The position numbers and the translations under genes are program-made. DNA of 64,000 nt from Tanytarsus gracilentus (lineage: Eukaryota; Arthropoda; Insecta; Diptera; Chironomidae), in NCBI GenBank assembly GCA_038502055.1, contig JAXRKN010000038.1, positions 1,116,001-1,180,000 of the forward strand, given 5' to 3'. A model generated the notes under the pieces. That model did not search any database. It saw only the letters and a program-made list of their open reading frames with translations, and had not been told where the DNA came from. Every line of letters starts with the position of its first letter. The first letter of the stretch is position 1. This document shows positions 50,342 through 62,264 of the stretch, in pieces.

Positions 50342-52609
50342 ATGAAGTGGAAAGTTTTTATTTTTATTCAGTTTGTAATTTTTCGTTTAAATTTTACAGA
50401 AAGATTATCACAAAGTGCTTGTGAGATTGTAAATCAAGTGTTAAGGAATGATGAGTGGATTAAGACCATTGCAATAGTCGAATTCAAGACAAACTCTGGA
50501 AGTGACGTCAGTGAAAATATACAGAAGTGTTTGCCTGCAAATGTTTCTAAGGTTATAATAAGTGTCAAGGATAAATCAGCTTTCAATTACATGAGGATTA
50601 ACGATTTGAGGATTCACAATCCAAACTTTGTTGTTGCAATATTTGATCAAATCGAAGAAAATGCGATAAAAGTTTCTTACGATCGGATGGTTTGAATTTT
50701 TCTTCTTTAATTATATTAATTTTGGATTCTTCTAAACCCAGTTTTTGGCTCGTAGTTCCAAGGCATTAACTTGTGCAATATCAAAACTTATACTCAAATT
50801 AAAGGTCATATTATACTTGTCAAACCCTACAAACTGGCGAAAACAAATCCAACTAGGAGTTATAGCCATTCAAGTCATCATTTCAGAATTGTTTAAATAA
50901 AACTAATTTTTTAATATCGACGAAGGAGCTATAGAAAATGGCAACGCCGTTTGCAGACCCACCTTGTTTTTACATTAAATAATTTTTAGTATTTTGTTTC
51001 AGAACATTTTGCACAACTTAGTCAACGACTTTTATAGAAAACCGATTTTGAATCATAATTTAAAGTATTTAATAGTTTGTGCAGATAATGATGATGCAAC
51101 ACGTGCTCAGATGAAGATTTTTTTAGACGCTATGTCGATCGTGAACTACGAGATTATTTTCGATAAATCCAACGAAATTTTGGTTGATCACGAAACAAAA
51201 TTGACGAGAAAATTTGATGGTAAAGCATTAAAGAGCTTATTTGGTCATAAAGTTGAAAATGGTATAGTCCATCGAATTCTTGTCTATAGTCAGTCTCCCA
51301 GAGTCGAAATTGAAGGCACATACATCAGATCAAATATGGTTCACTTCTTAAACGCTGTAAAAAAAGTCGAAAATTCAAAAATTCAGTACATCGTACCTAA
51401 CAACATAACTCTACCGTCTTTGCAGGAAATACTAAGTCAATTAATTAAAGAACGATTGTTTGAAATGACTTTAAACACAAATCTTGTTCAAATTACTCGA
51501 ACACCAAAATTAATGACTTATGAATACACAGGTGAATGCATAATTGTACCCATTCCTCGAGGAAGTTCATCTATCGATATAATTTTGTTCAAGGTAATTT
51601 AAACGCACTAAAAAATATTTTAAACTTTACACAATAGAATGACATGAATATGAAATTTTAATTATTAATTTTGTAGCCGTATGATTCACTCACTTGGACT
51701 CTTATCTGCATTACAATTGTATGCAGCATGATGTTATGGCGCTTCGCACAAAGCAACACCTCAATGTGGTTTGTTCCCTTCTTTTTTTGGGCATTCTATC
51801 ATGGACAGGCATTGAGAGTTGCAACCAATAAGAGAGTTTTGATTATTTACTTTCAAATTTTGGTTTTTGCACTTTTTATTCTTGGAAATGCATATCAAGG
51901 ACTGATAACTTCTTACATGCTTGCGAGACCTAAATCGGATCAATTTAATTCGTTTGATGAACTTCTTGAGAGTAATCAAAGACTCGTAATTGGAAGTTAC
52001 GTTGACAATCTGCTAATGGACAATCAAAAGTACGTAAAAGCTCGACAAGCGGGAAGAGTAAAAGTCAGATATCAAAATGATTCTGGCAGTGTTATACCGT
52101 TGGAACTTCTCACTGCAAACATGGCTGCTATTGCCGATTGCAATGAGCTCGCTAATGATTTTGAAAAAGATCCTACCCTTGAATCGATGTTTTATATCAT
52201 CAACGAAAAACTTTTTCCCTTTTACATCAGCCTGCAAACAATTTATCTGAGTAAACATTTGCAGCGATGGCAATTGTTGATGGACTGGTCATTCGAAGCT
52301 GGTTTGCCTCAAATATGGGAAAAGTTTGAAAAAAGTGAGATAATTTTTAAGGCACCTGAAGAACATCAAACCGATATTTTAAAGTTGAATAATATTATTA
52401 CTGTTTTTTATGCACTTTTGTTTGGTTTAAGTCTTGGGGGTTTCACGCTACTTTGTGAAATATTTTGGCATGACTTTGGTGAACCATATCGAAGAAGAAG
52501 AATGGAAAGAAAGCGGAATGAAGAGTTTTCTAAAATCAGAAGAATAAGGAAGAGAAAAAGGGTAAGAAGGATCCAAGTTGAGCCATTAAATGTCAAAAGG
52601 AACGATTAA
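50342..52609 (+). CDS. Divergent ionotropic receptor (IR), 623 aa, three exons
   Basis: Exons are 50342-50689, 51003-51593 and 51677-52609, all phase 0. The ATG at 50342 starts a signal peptide (MKWKVFIFIQFVIFRLNF). Exon 2 and the start of exon 3 hold the first ligand-binding lobe and PYDSLTW before M1 (about 320-335). The pore region is about 343-356, M2 about 368-395 with NAYQGLITSYM in place of the iGluR SYTANLAAF. The second lobe ends in the FEAGLPQIWEK segment typical of IRs, the last membrane segment is about 551-577, and an Arg/Lys-rich 46-residue cytoplasmic tail follows. IRs are cation channels used in smell, taste, temperature and humidity sensing; without a recognised orthologue the stimulus is unknown. 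A polyadenylation signal AATAAA is at 52718-52723. Intron 1 (313 bp) is far longer than its neighbours. Confidence 0.92.
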
Positions 52610-52717
52610 TTTAATAGAAATGAAAGGAACGAAATGTTTACCTGTTTAATGTTATTCATAAATAATGATGCTATTAATGCATCCCCAAAAAAAGCGTACT
52701 TTAAGATGATCATCTTT

Positions 52718-52723
52718 AATAAA
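52718..52723 (+). terminator. Polyadenylation signal AATAAA of the receptor gene
   Basis: It is the first canonical AATAAA on the plus strand found after the receptor stop codon, 109 bases downstream. Confidence 0.55.
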
Positions 52724-55700
52724 TTGAAGCTCATTTAATACGAGAACGATTATCAAGCTCTAGAGATGCCATAAATGTGCATTTGTATACCTTTTACTCA
52801 GCTCCTTCGTTGTCATATTTTATTCATGACTGTAAATCTTTTATTATCGTCACTTCCTCATCGTTATCTCGATAACAGCGCAACGACCCAATGAGATTCT
52901 TAAATGCCAAGGTTTTAGATATTCTGAGAGAAATTCAATTATTCAATGGCGCGTAAAAATGAGAAAGATCCAAAATAAGCTTTATAAATAACCTTAAATA
53001 TTTGCCCTGTGTGTAAATTATTATAGGATTAAAAAATATATAATAAATTCTTTCTGTGCTGTGTAAACTTCTGATGATAGTTTGAATAAAGTTGACTTCA
53101 ATATTTTACCACTAAACTGCAGCAGTGTATTGAATGAGTGAAACTTTATAAGCGAAAAATCAACAAAAAGAACTTCTAATACTCTTCGGAATAGCGAAAA
53201 TATTTCGAGATGAAAATTTTATTTACCCCTACATAAAATATGATGGAAAATTCTCTTGCAGAAAATTGATAAATAAATTGAGAACTGAGTGAATATAAAG
53301 TTTATGACTGCAAACTAGCATTTCGGATATGATAGAAAGATAGAGTTAGGTATTAAAATGCGGTTGAACTATATCAAGCATATTGCCATGTTTCATTTGA
53401 AGAAGCGGATGATGATGGAATGAAGTGAATTGAGCCATAAACCATTACTTAGTGACTTTCAACGTTATTTATAGCTGTGCAATGACATGAGTAAGATTGA
53501 GATGTGGGTTTTAAGTAAGGGAATGAGAAAATTTACATTTTATTTATGTTGAAAATCAAGTTTATTTAAAAATAGTTGAATTAAATATTTAACAAGAAAG
53601 CGATGTTGCTACTTGATGATTCTAATAAAACCCATCATTAGTTTTTTTGGATTTTGAATTTTAAATTATTTTTTTAACTTCAATTTATTTAATTTTAAAT
53701 TGCAATGTTGATGGAATTTAGTATAAATTTACCTCGGACCTGTTGTTGTTGCTTAAAATTTTCTCTACTTCTTCATAAAATGTTTTCGTGCTTAGCGGAG
53801 CAAGAACTCGAAAGAATTCTATTAAAAAACTTTTACTCGGTAATAATTGAAAAAAGCATCGACAAAGTTTCTCCTTCTGGCCGATAAAAAAGCGAGAGCT
53901 GAAAATTCCACAATAAAAATAGCTTTTCTACTTTTTTCATCCTGCCAATAATCACACAAAATTGGCAGAATGGCAAATTTATTGATCTACTTTTTGCAGC
54001 AAAAAAAGCAACGAAAAAAAAGGACTCGAAAGTCGTAAATGTATTGGACGATGTAATATTTAATAATAATAACAAATGGCAATTCTTTCGATTTTTCCCG
54101 TTTTTCTTTTTTATTTTATCCGTCGATATCAGCAGGAAGGACGTTGAAGTTTTTTATGCTAGAGAAAACTTTTTCCAAGATCGCCGACAGGAAATTATCA
54201 AAGAGGAGAGTTGACAAACAGGAAAAGAGAAAGGCAAAAAATCTATTTACACAGAGAACATCTAAAATGTCCTGAAATCGATTTGAGCGGATATTCTAAA
54301 TAAAAAAGTAAATTTTATGACATCGAAAGAGCATTAAAATGAAAAAGTGAGTTTGAAAAGTGATAAGAAATTAAACCGGATAGAAAAGATAGGGAAATAA
54401 AGTCAAGATGCTTAGAAAAGTTTTTAGATTTTAAAATTTCCAACCGATAAAAAAATTTTTTGGACCGTAAAGAATTTTCTTTATTTTTCAATCCACTCTA
54501 TCGGTCGATACGCAAATGCACAACTTTTTATGAACATGGGGAATTTTCAAGGGATGACAATTGAAAACTTTTTATGGCAAATTATCTCTCTTTAAACTTT
54601 TTCTTCATAATTTTAAGAAGTGGACACTGATATTTTAAAAAACTTTCGACCCTTGTCAATATTTATGTCTTTTCTTGCTCTTATCGAAAACTGAGTTTTA
54701 TTTCAGAAATGACTATCAAATCAAAACTTTTTTATCCACTTCCTTTTTTCTCACATTTTGCCTGCATTCGATTGAAAATTGTATTTAGGTTATTTGCGAC
54801 ACAATTCTCCAGAGAAAAATTAGTTTTTGAGTGAGAAAATCTAATTTTATGCTCATGAGAAAGAACTAATAAAAATGTTCGAATAAAAATTGAAAGTTTT
54901 TTTAGAAATGTTTTAAAAGTGACAAAAAATTCAGTTTTATCACAAAACTAACTTTTCTACATCTCACACATTTATCTTTACGTCGGTGATGTAAATATCA
55001 AAAATAGCTGGTAAAAGTTTTAAAGTTTGCTCGGAGAGTGCTTTTTGTGCTTCCTACATGTGTTTAACATGAGAATTTCTGTATAGAAAGTTTAAAGCAA
55101 AGAACATGCCACAGCAACCTCCGACAATCTCATTAAGAACTAGATAACAATTAATTATTCCTCTCTATGCATACATGAGCTGAAGGAAAAGTATTTTGTA
55201 AGCGCTGAATGGAGTAAAAAGTTAAAAAGTCTTAATTATGATGTTGGCATATATTATGAAAAATTATATCATTTGTTCATGTCATGCTGTATGACTCATG
55301 CGAGTTGATTGCAGCTTTAATTTAATATTTGCTTAAAATTTAAAGAAGATTTTTTACAAATCTAAAAATATAAAATATTTTTTTGTAACCAAACTTTTCT
55401 CATCTCAATTAGTCACGACATAAATCCAAAGATAATTAAAGTCATGATGATCAATAGAACAAACGTGATAATTGGCTTTATTTTCTCATTGCATTTCCTC
55501 ATTTCGTATTTAACCAAAAGTTTTGTGTACGACAAAAAAGTTTTTCTCGCTCTCTGCTTTGTTGCGAAAAAAACTCCACAAGTTGAGCCATGACAAAAAT
55601 ATTTATCAAAAGCGCCGAAGAATGACTTTTTGCTTCCGCTCGAAGAATGTCATTTAAACTTTTTGATGACACTTTTTCTCATTCATTCACACAAAATCTG

Positions 55701-56498
55701 CTTGCACATTCATGATTGAGAGTTTTCATTGAAGTTTACACATTATCAAAATAACGTTTTTTAAAGCTTAAAAACTTATTAACCATAGTAAGGGTTTGAA
55801 TCTAAAGTCCAAATGTTAATTTCCACACATAATCTTGAAATTCGCTCATAAATAAATTCCATCTTTACCCAAAAATTCCTTCGTACAACATCAAACACTT
55901 CAACGATGCACTCTTTAACATTCCCGAAAATATGTAAATTGTTCATTCCACCATGAACTTACACAGAATTCAATTTCCGCTTCACTTCTACTCGTATCGC
56001 TCTTACTGTGCAGTGAATGAACGTTCACATGCTATCGAGTCAGCTACCATAAATTCTCATGTAAACCGAATTTTCATAATTTTTCTCTCACTCGCAAAAG
56101 GTAAGAATATGCACATGGAAAATGTTAGCTTAGTGAAGGTTCGCAGTTTTGGGAAAATGTGCAGATGTGTGTAAGATGAAGTCAAACCGTGAAAAGGCTT
56201 TCCTTGAATAAGTTTTTTTAGCTTTTAAAAATTTCATTTATTTTTTATAACTGTTAGTTTAAGTTCTCATAATTCAGAGGAAGACATTTATAACAATTCC
56301 AACTAAGTCTTGAGCGCATTAACTTTTATTACGAATGCTAAATCTGATTGTGATGGAGAGGAGAAAAATTGAGCTTAAAAATGTAAATTGAAAAATATTC
56401 ATATTGCCTTTAAACTTGGATGATACGGGATCTGGGGATGAGTTTGTGAAAAAAAGGTAAAATAGTAAATTGTAATAATAGATTGAAAGATTTAAATT
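52724..56498. other. Intergenic sequence, nothing recognised
   Basis: About 3.8 kb between the receptor gene and the next minus-strand gene. Open frames such as 53705-53887 and 55953-56174 have no family marks or splice partners. No repeats were recognised. Confidence 0.45.
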
Positions 56499-56504
56499 TT
56501 TATT
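56499..56504 (-). terminator. Polyadenylation signal AATAAA of the double-pass membrane protein gene
   Basis: Minus-strand AATAAA lies 38 bases past the TGA at 56542. Confidence 0.55.
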
Positions 56505-56541
56505 ATTTCCATTGTTTTCAATGATAAAATTAAATTTTAGT

Positions 56542-57425
56542 TCATTTTGCAATTTTATTTCGACACAAACAGCAAAGCATTAAGAACACACTCAACACTA
56601 TGACGATAATCAGAATTAGCGTCCAATCGATGCGAGTTCCCTCCTTTGCCGCTTCCATTTCACAATGTGTCAACTTCAATTGATTGAATTTACATGGAGT
56701 CGATAATGCTTCGTTCATGATTCTCTTAAACACTTCGACGTAGTGATAAACGACTTTATCGTTAATTGCAAATGTCAGGACTTCGTGATAACATTCAATA
56801 ATCTTGTTCGCTTCGTCGCACGCGAAGGTTGAATTTTTCTCATACCAGTCTAATCGCCCTTGGCAGCCCTGGAACTCTTCATGCAGTTTCATAAACTCAT
56901 CTTGCCATGGTGTAAAAATTTTCCTATATTTTTCATCTTGTCCACAGAAATGCTGACAAAATTTTCCAATCGCACGAAAGAGACGAACGTAAACCAAATC
57001 ACTGTTCAAATCTCCGTTGTAGTTTGTGCTGAAAACTTTCAATGAACGCCTCAAATCCTTACAGCCGAAATTTTCACGCGTGACAAAGGGCATCATTAAG
57101 TCCTCGGGACTTGTGATCAGTAATTTTGCTAAAGTAACTTCCAAAACATTTTCCATCTCTCGACTCGACGTTTTGTTCAATGCTTTGGTCATTTCTAGTT
57201 GTTCGGGGAAAATTGTCGTGGATTCATTTTGAGCCTGTAAAGTTTTTAAAATTAACACAACCAGATATTAATATCCTTTGGCATTTTTACCATGCGTCGA
57301 CGACGAAAATTATCCAATGATAAATGAAGATCGTTTCGAGTCATTATGTACCATATTGACGCACCTAAAAGTCCAATAACGACTAGAATTAAAAGGAAAT
57401 TTGTAAATTTTGTTTTCTTTGACAT
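56542..57425 (-). CDS. Unrecognised double-pass membrane protein with an 8-cysteine ectodomain (275 aa)
   Basis: Exons are 57291-57425 and 56542-57234 with a 56-bp phase-0 intron. Residues 7-28 form one membrane segment (FTNFLLILVVIGLLGASIWY) after a basic MSKKTK, and about 251-270 form a second (TLILIIVIVLSVFLM, then a cysteine cluster) before a basic end. Both ends should face the cytosol, leaving a loop of about 220 residues outside or in the lumen. The loop has eight cysteines (NFGC, KFC, HFC, QGC, FAC, IEC, TPC, THC), enough for four disulfides, and looks helical. NES and NKT sequons occur early in the loop. I do not recognise the family. The layout recalls CD36-type topology but is much too short, and spaced cysteines recall nematode DUF19-like proteins only loosely. 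Splicing is well supported; function is unknown. Confidence 0.85.
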
Positions 57426-57913
57426 TTTAAATATTTTTGATTGTATGTTTCCTGAGTTTACTCTGATGAAAATTCATGCCTACTTTTTAATTGAATTTTT
57501 TAAGTGCGTAAATGATTGACAAGAAAATTTGTTCTTATTTTGCAAATAATTACCGCAAAACTCGGTCTAAGTAAAATGTAATTGACAGGACAATTTACAT
57601 TGACACAGCTGCTTCGACTCTCAAGAGAGACGCGTTAAAATGGAATTTTTCGATAGCGCGTGTCCATCAATCTCAAATAAATACCAGTGTATTTTTTGAG
57701 TGGCAAGTGTCTCGTGTTCTAACTTCATTCACGCATTCCAAAAAATATTTTCTACTGTGGCACACAATTTTTTTGAAAAATCAAAGAATAGTTTTTGCTT
57801 AATTGCAATTAAATATTTTTAATAAAAATTAAGAGCGTTTAAACCACTGAAAAAAAATAAGTACTCAATTTTAAATGTAGCTACATATGTAGTGAAAAAA
57901 AAATATTTAAAAA

Positions 57914-58588
57914 TTATCTTTTGAAATTGTTAAATTTTATCTCAATATAAAAAATAAATTTATCAACATCATCAGAAACTTGAACTGAAATTACATAGAC
58001 TCCACTTGGAAACAAGCTAAAAATTTTGTTGCGAAGTTGAAAAGCATCCAGAGTGACTTTACCCTCAATTGGACATTTTTGTGTTGATTTTGGGAGTTTA
58101 TCACGAAATACATCAATTAAATTTTTAACGAGTCGACTCGGTTTCACTTTTCCACCAACAATAGAGCACCTGAGAAGTTTTTAATATTTTATTGTTTTCT
58201 CAATATACTTTTAAATATTAATTTTACCACTCAACAGGCGGCGATTTGAACATTTCTGTTGCCTTAGTTCCCATAATTCTTAAAAATTTCATCTCAACCT
58301 AAAACTTTTATTTTTAATTTTTTTGCTATTAAAAAAGCAATTAATTACAATTAACTTGTCCATTGGCTTCAATATTGAAATATCAAATTTAAAAATTAAT
58401 TCTTCATTAATTTCACATTGTTGAACTTTAAATGATTTTCCTGATGATGAACCTGACAAAATAATTAAAATAAGAATTTTTTTAAAAACTAAGCGATTTT
58501 TACAATTCTTTAACTCAATTTTTTGTTTTGAATCTCCACTTTCAACCAAACACAGGCAAAAATTTAATATTAAAAGTTCTTTCAACAT
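57914..58588 (-). CDS. DUF1091-like (ML-fold, CheA/CheB-type) secreted protein (171 aa, four exons)
   Basis: Exons are 58504-58588, 58349-58452, 58228-58298 and 57914-58169, with introns of 51, 50 and 58 bp that keep one frame. The signal peptide is MLKELLILNFCLCLVES; an ATG six codons earlier (58606) is possible. The mature protein has four cysteines: C29, C41, C88 in PPVEWC, and C119 in QKCPIEG, followed by PSGVYVISV. The order of a Cys-poor start, ILKPMDKL, WC, CPI and a PxGxY-type end is that of dipteran DUF1091 proteins, which belong to the MD-2-like lipid-binding fold and include gustatory CheA/CheB proteins. The role is probably binding of a small hydrophobic ligand outside the cell; that is family inference. 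The first intron is inferred from its GTAAAA donor, length and phase: without it a second hydrophobic run would follow the signal peptide. Confidence 0.8.
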
Positions 58589-58606
58589 GCTTCTTCGAAT
58601 GCACAT

Positions 58607-59486
58607 TCAAAATTACTATAAAAAGTTATAATTAAAAAATATCAACAATTCCATTTTTATTGAGGCACATTAAAATAGTTTGGATAAATCTAAATCACCG
58701 AACTCATTATACTTTTGCCTAATTATGGTTATAGGGTTAATTTTTTATAAATTTGTCACAAATTTGCACTTTCTTCACTTCAAGGTTTCTTCTTGAATTT
58801 TTGTAATGAAATGTTGGAATGTTGTGTGAAGAAAAATTTACATAGACAATTTATATAATTTAAACCCACTTTCATGTTCTTTCTAAAACATTTTTAGTTC
58901 TTTTTGTAACGTCGTTTTCAATAATTGAACAAAACTGTTTTATCGAATTTTATTTTCACAGTTTTCATTCAAACATAAAAATGATTTGAATTGTTCGTAA
59001 TTACAGTTTCTACTGATCTAAGACAGCAACGCTTTTTGCAAACCCACTTGGTTTTTAATTAAATTTTTGGCAAAACTTTGTGATAGTTTAGTTTCAAAAA
59101 TCTCCGCATGCCTTTCAATTCCTCAATAAAGTTTTAACAAGCTTGACTCATTTTTAGAACATTTCATAAAATTCTCAAACATTTTTCATCTCCACTTCCA
59201 TGTGAGTTTAGAGAGATTCTCAAACATTTTTGTTCATTTTCAATTTTCATTTTGTTCCTTTAACATCCTGATTACTCATCTTAATTTTCGCTCTCTTTCA
59301 CAATTCTCTTTCCATTGGAAATGATTTAAAAGCTCTGTTTCAATGGAAATGCTGCTGAAGAGCTTTCGCAATGCATCAACAATTTTTCTTTGCGAAAATG
59401 GAAAAATAATTTTAGTGTCACGTCGAGTCTTAACGGATTTGAAAGCAGTGAAAGAAAGATCGGCAAAATTCAATTAAATTTTCAAA
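58607..59486. other. Intergenic sequence between divergent genes
   Basis: About 0.9 kb between the minus-strand DUF1091-like gene and the plus-strand micropeptide gene. At about 59015-59056 lies a block similar to one in intron 1 of the receptor gene. Otherwise nothing was recognised. Confidence 0.45.
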
Positions 59487-59809
59487 ATGCCTGTTGGCGG
59501 GAGACTCGCAGGTTAATTAATTTTTAATGAATTTATCCAATTTATTTCAAGTAATTAAAATTTTCGCAGGCAAAACTGGATTCTCAAACAGTTATCAAGG
59601 AGGAGGTAAATTAAACATGCGATGTAAATTTAATTAAATTTTATATAATTTTTTACATCACAGCAAGAAGTTATAATGACATTAACGAAGAAATTTACTA
59701 TCTCTCAATATTCATGGCATCTCTCATTGGCATTCTTATTCTCCTTGCACTCTGCTATATAGGGTATGAAAAGTACCAAAAGAAGCGAGAATATCTCATC
59801 AATGTCTAG
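59487..59809 (+). CDS. Single-pass membrane micropeptide (68 aa, three exons)
   Basis: Exons are 59487-59511, 59570-59605 and 59664-59809, with two 58-bp introns, both phase 1. The first exon has eight codons plus one base. The N-terminal part is Gly-rich and polar (MPVGGRLAGKTG..), then comes INEEIYYLSI at about 28-37, a membrane segment of about 20 residues (MASLIGILILLALCYIG), and a basic end (YEKYQKKREY). It is clearly paralogous to the minus-strand gene at 61200-61464. AATAAA follows at 59945-59950. There is no signal peptide, so the charge pattern suggests a cytosolic basic C-terminus. I do not recognise a family. Conservation of frame, membrane segment and flanking motif between two copies argues that both encode protein. 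Confidence 0.82.
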
Positions 59810-59944
59810 TGTGTAACTTAAGAACCCATTTAAGAAAATTTTACGCATCGATCATAAAAAAGTATCAAATGTCAATGGACCATATGAATAAGTGTAATCT
59901 GCGTGAATTACTGACTCAAAAAAGCTGTTTATAAAAATTGTTTT

Positions 59945-59950
59945 AATAAA
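59945..59950 (+). terminator. Polyadenylation signal AATAAA of the 68-aa micropeptide gene
   Basis: Plus-strand AATAAA lies 136 bases past the TAG. Confidence 0.5.
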
Positions 59951-61199
59951 AAATTTATTTCTTTTAATCCTCATTGTTGCATCAGCGGAATTAATTTAGA
60001 TTACAGACCTAAGGCATTTTTTACTTATTTTCACGAGCTTTAATATGCAAATTTTAAAATTAACTTGAAGCTTTTTGCCGCGATGCCCAATTTTGTGTAA
60101 TAACTCGAGCGAAAAAAGTTTCCGCCTCGAAAATCAAAAACCCAAAATTAGTTGCAAGAAAGGTCAATACTGGAAAACATTTTAAAATTATCCTTTATTT
60201 TGCAAAGGTAGAATAATTTTGTAAAAAAAAATTTAAAAGCTGGAAATGATTTAAAAACTCCTCCACATTTTAAGCTCATATACTTGATGTTTGTCAATAT
60301 TCTACAAATATTCCGAGTAAATTTACTTTTTTGACGACAAAAAAATTTCAAGATCTTTAAGAAGCTTTAAAAGTTGAAAATATAAAGTATAAAAATTTTA
60401 ATATATTTAAACTCATAAAAAGCTTTGATTTGAATTGGTTCATAAAGATGATTTAAAGAGCTTTAGATTATTTATATGAACTTTCAATATAGAATTTTAT
60501 GGCTTTGAAATGTTTTTAAATTAGAATTTTATTACGATGAAGTTTACTGACTGCAAACTACAAGTTTGAAAGAACCTTTTCACAGTCTTTCGATTTATCC
60601 ATACATCATAGAACTTTTCACTTAACATTTTTGAGCCTGTCTTGAGACGGTTTATTTTTTCTTTGCAAACTTATTTGAAGACTTTATTATATTTTGAACC
60701 TATTGAGTAAAAAATACTTCATGAACATCGAATGTTATTGAGTGGAAACAAATCTTTTTAAGAACTAATAGAGTTAAAAATATTAATCTTTAATTCGTTG
60801 GGAAAAAAATATTATAAAGTTTGTAATAAAAAAAAGGTTAAATATTTTATTACGAACACCTTAAAATATTTATTCAAGTATTACTTAATTCAAAGTATCA
60901 CGTTTTTCCTTCTTTTAATTTAATTTAACCATCACAACCCTTTTTTTCGTTAAGCACGTGCAAACCGACGATTTGGATTATTTACACAAACGTCCAATTT
61001 ACGGACCATCCTCTTCAATTTTGGAGTAAAATTTTTTATTGAAAAGGTCGTGTGCACAACTAAACGATAGCTAATTAAATAAGTCTTTTTATGACTTTAT
61101 GGAGGCGGCCTGATGTCTAGCTTCAATTAAGGCATTTTTAGTTTTTTTTCTTCAAATAATACTATTTAGACAAAAAACTTTTACTTAATAAATGAGTCT
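59951..61199. other. Sequence between the facing micropeptide genes
   Basis: Mostly AT-rich and featureless. The block 60940-61100 is less AT-rich, holds a CACGTG, and is open in several frames on both strands; see findings. No gene is called. Confidence 0.4.
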
Positions 61200-61464
61200 T
61201 TATGCATCGATAATTATTTCGTTATTCTTTTTATATTTTTCAAAAAAGATATAAATTAATGCTATTAAAATCAATAACGTAATTATTGAAGCCATCAGAA
61301 TACTCAGATAATAAATTTCCTCATTGATGTTGTAATGCGATCCATGATTTCTGCCTGATTTGGAGAGTAACGAGAAAATGAGAAAGAAAATTAATCTAAT
61401 GGCTATCGAAATACACACCACCACTTCCGTATCCCGATTTTCCGACCGCTCTTCCGCTTGGCAT
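61200..61464 (-). CDS. Single-pass membrane micropeptide, paralogue (66 aa, two exons)
   Basis: Exons are 61419-61464 and 61200-61354 with a 64-bp phase-1 intron (donor GTGTGT). It starts MPSGRAVGKSGYGSGG, then has INEEIYYLSI, a membrane segment (MASIITLLILIALIYI) and a Lys-rich end (FEKYKKNNE). The ten-residue motif INEEIYYLSI is identical to that of the 68-aa gene, and the intron before it is in the same phase. The 68-aa gene has one more intron upstream, so this copy has lost one or the other gained one. Function unknown; both could be small regulators of a larger membrane protein, but that is only a guess from size and topology. Confidence 0.82.
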
Positions 61465-62264
61465 TTTGCAAGTTTATCAAATTGATGTTAATTAGTTTAA
61501 TTACATCAAAAGGAACTTTCTCGATCTCGTGCTAATTTAGCCTAATTATTTAAATTGACTTAAAAGGTAATTTTGAACTTTTTCCTCCAGCATGCAAGCG
61601 ACGACTAAAAATTATAGAAGATTTACGAAAATTATTTTCGAATGGAAAACTGGAAAATCAGATACAAGAGCTTTTAGTATTATGAGATTTTTTAAATTTC
61701 TAATTTATTGAGTCAGGCTAAATTGAAAATCTTTTAAAAAATTATATAAAAAGTCTTTTACCAATTGCAAATGATTATTTTCTGTTTCATGCATAAAAAA
61801 GACCACAATTTTTTCCACATTCCATTTCCCATTTACAACAAAAGTCATTGAAGCACTCTCATCAGCTCTTCATATTTAACAACATCTGACAGATTTCATT
61901 GCAATCTCATCGCATTATCATCTGTCTTTTCTCTTTTTCCTTTTATTTTGTCTCGCATGTTTCCGCAATAAAAGCTATGTGAAAAAACTCTGTGGGTATA
62001 AATAAGCGGAGAATAAAAGTTGAAAGTAAATTGGCACCGTTCCAAAAACTTCCTGGCAATATTTTTTTTTTCACGTTCTCTAAACAATAATTTTTATGGT
62101 ATTTTTCTCAAAACGATAAAACATGTATCATTGAGGAAAATAAATTATTTTTTCCCGCACAAAATTCAAATGAATCAAAAATTTCTCTCTGCCGTTCCCC
62201 TCGCTCTGTGTTTTTATTTTTTCGCACAGAAAATTTTCACAGATTTTATTAATTTATCGAAAAC
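61465..62264. other. Intergenic sequence between divergent genes
   Basis: About 0.8 kb that must hold the promoters of the 66-aa micropeptide gene (minus) and the transferase gene (plus). No clear TATA and initiator pair was found. The open frames at 61896-62087 and 62020-62268 look like chance. Confidence 0.45.
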
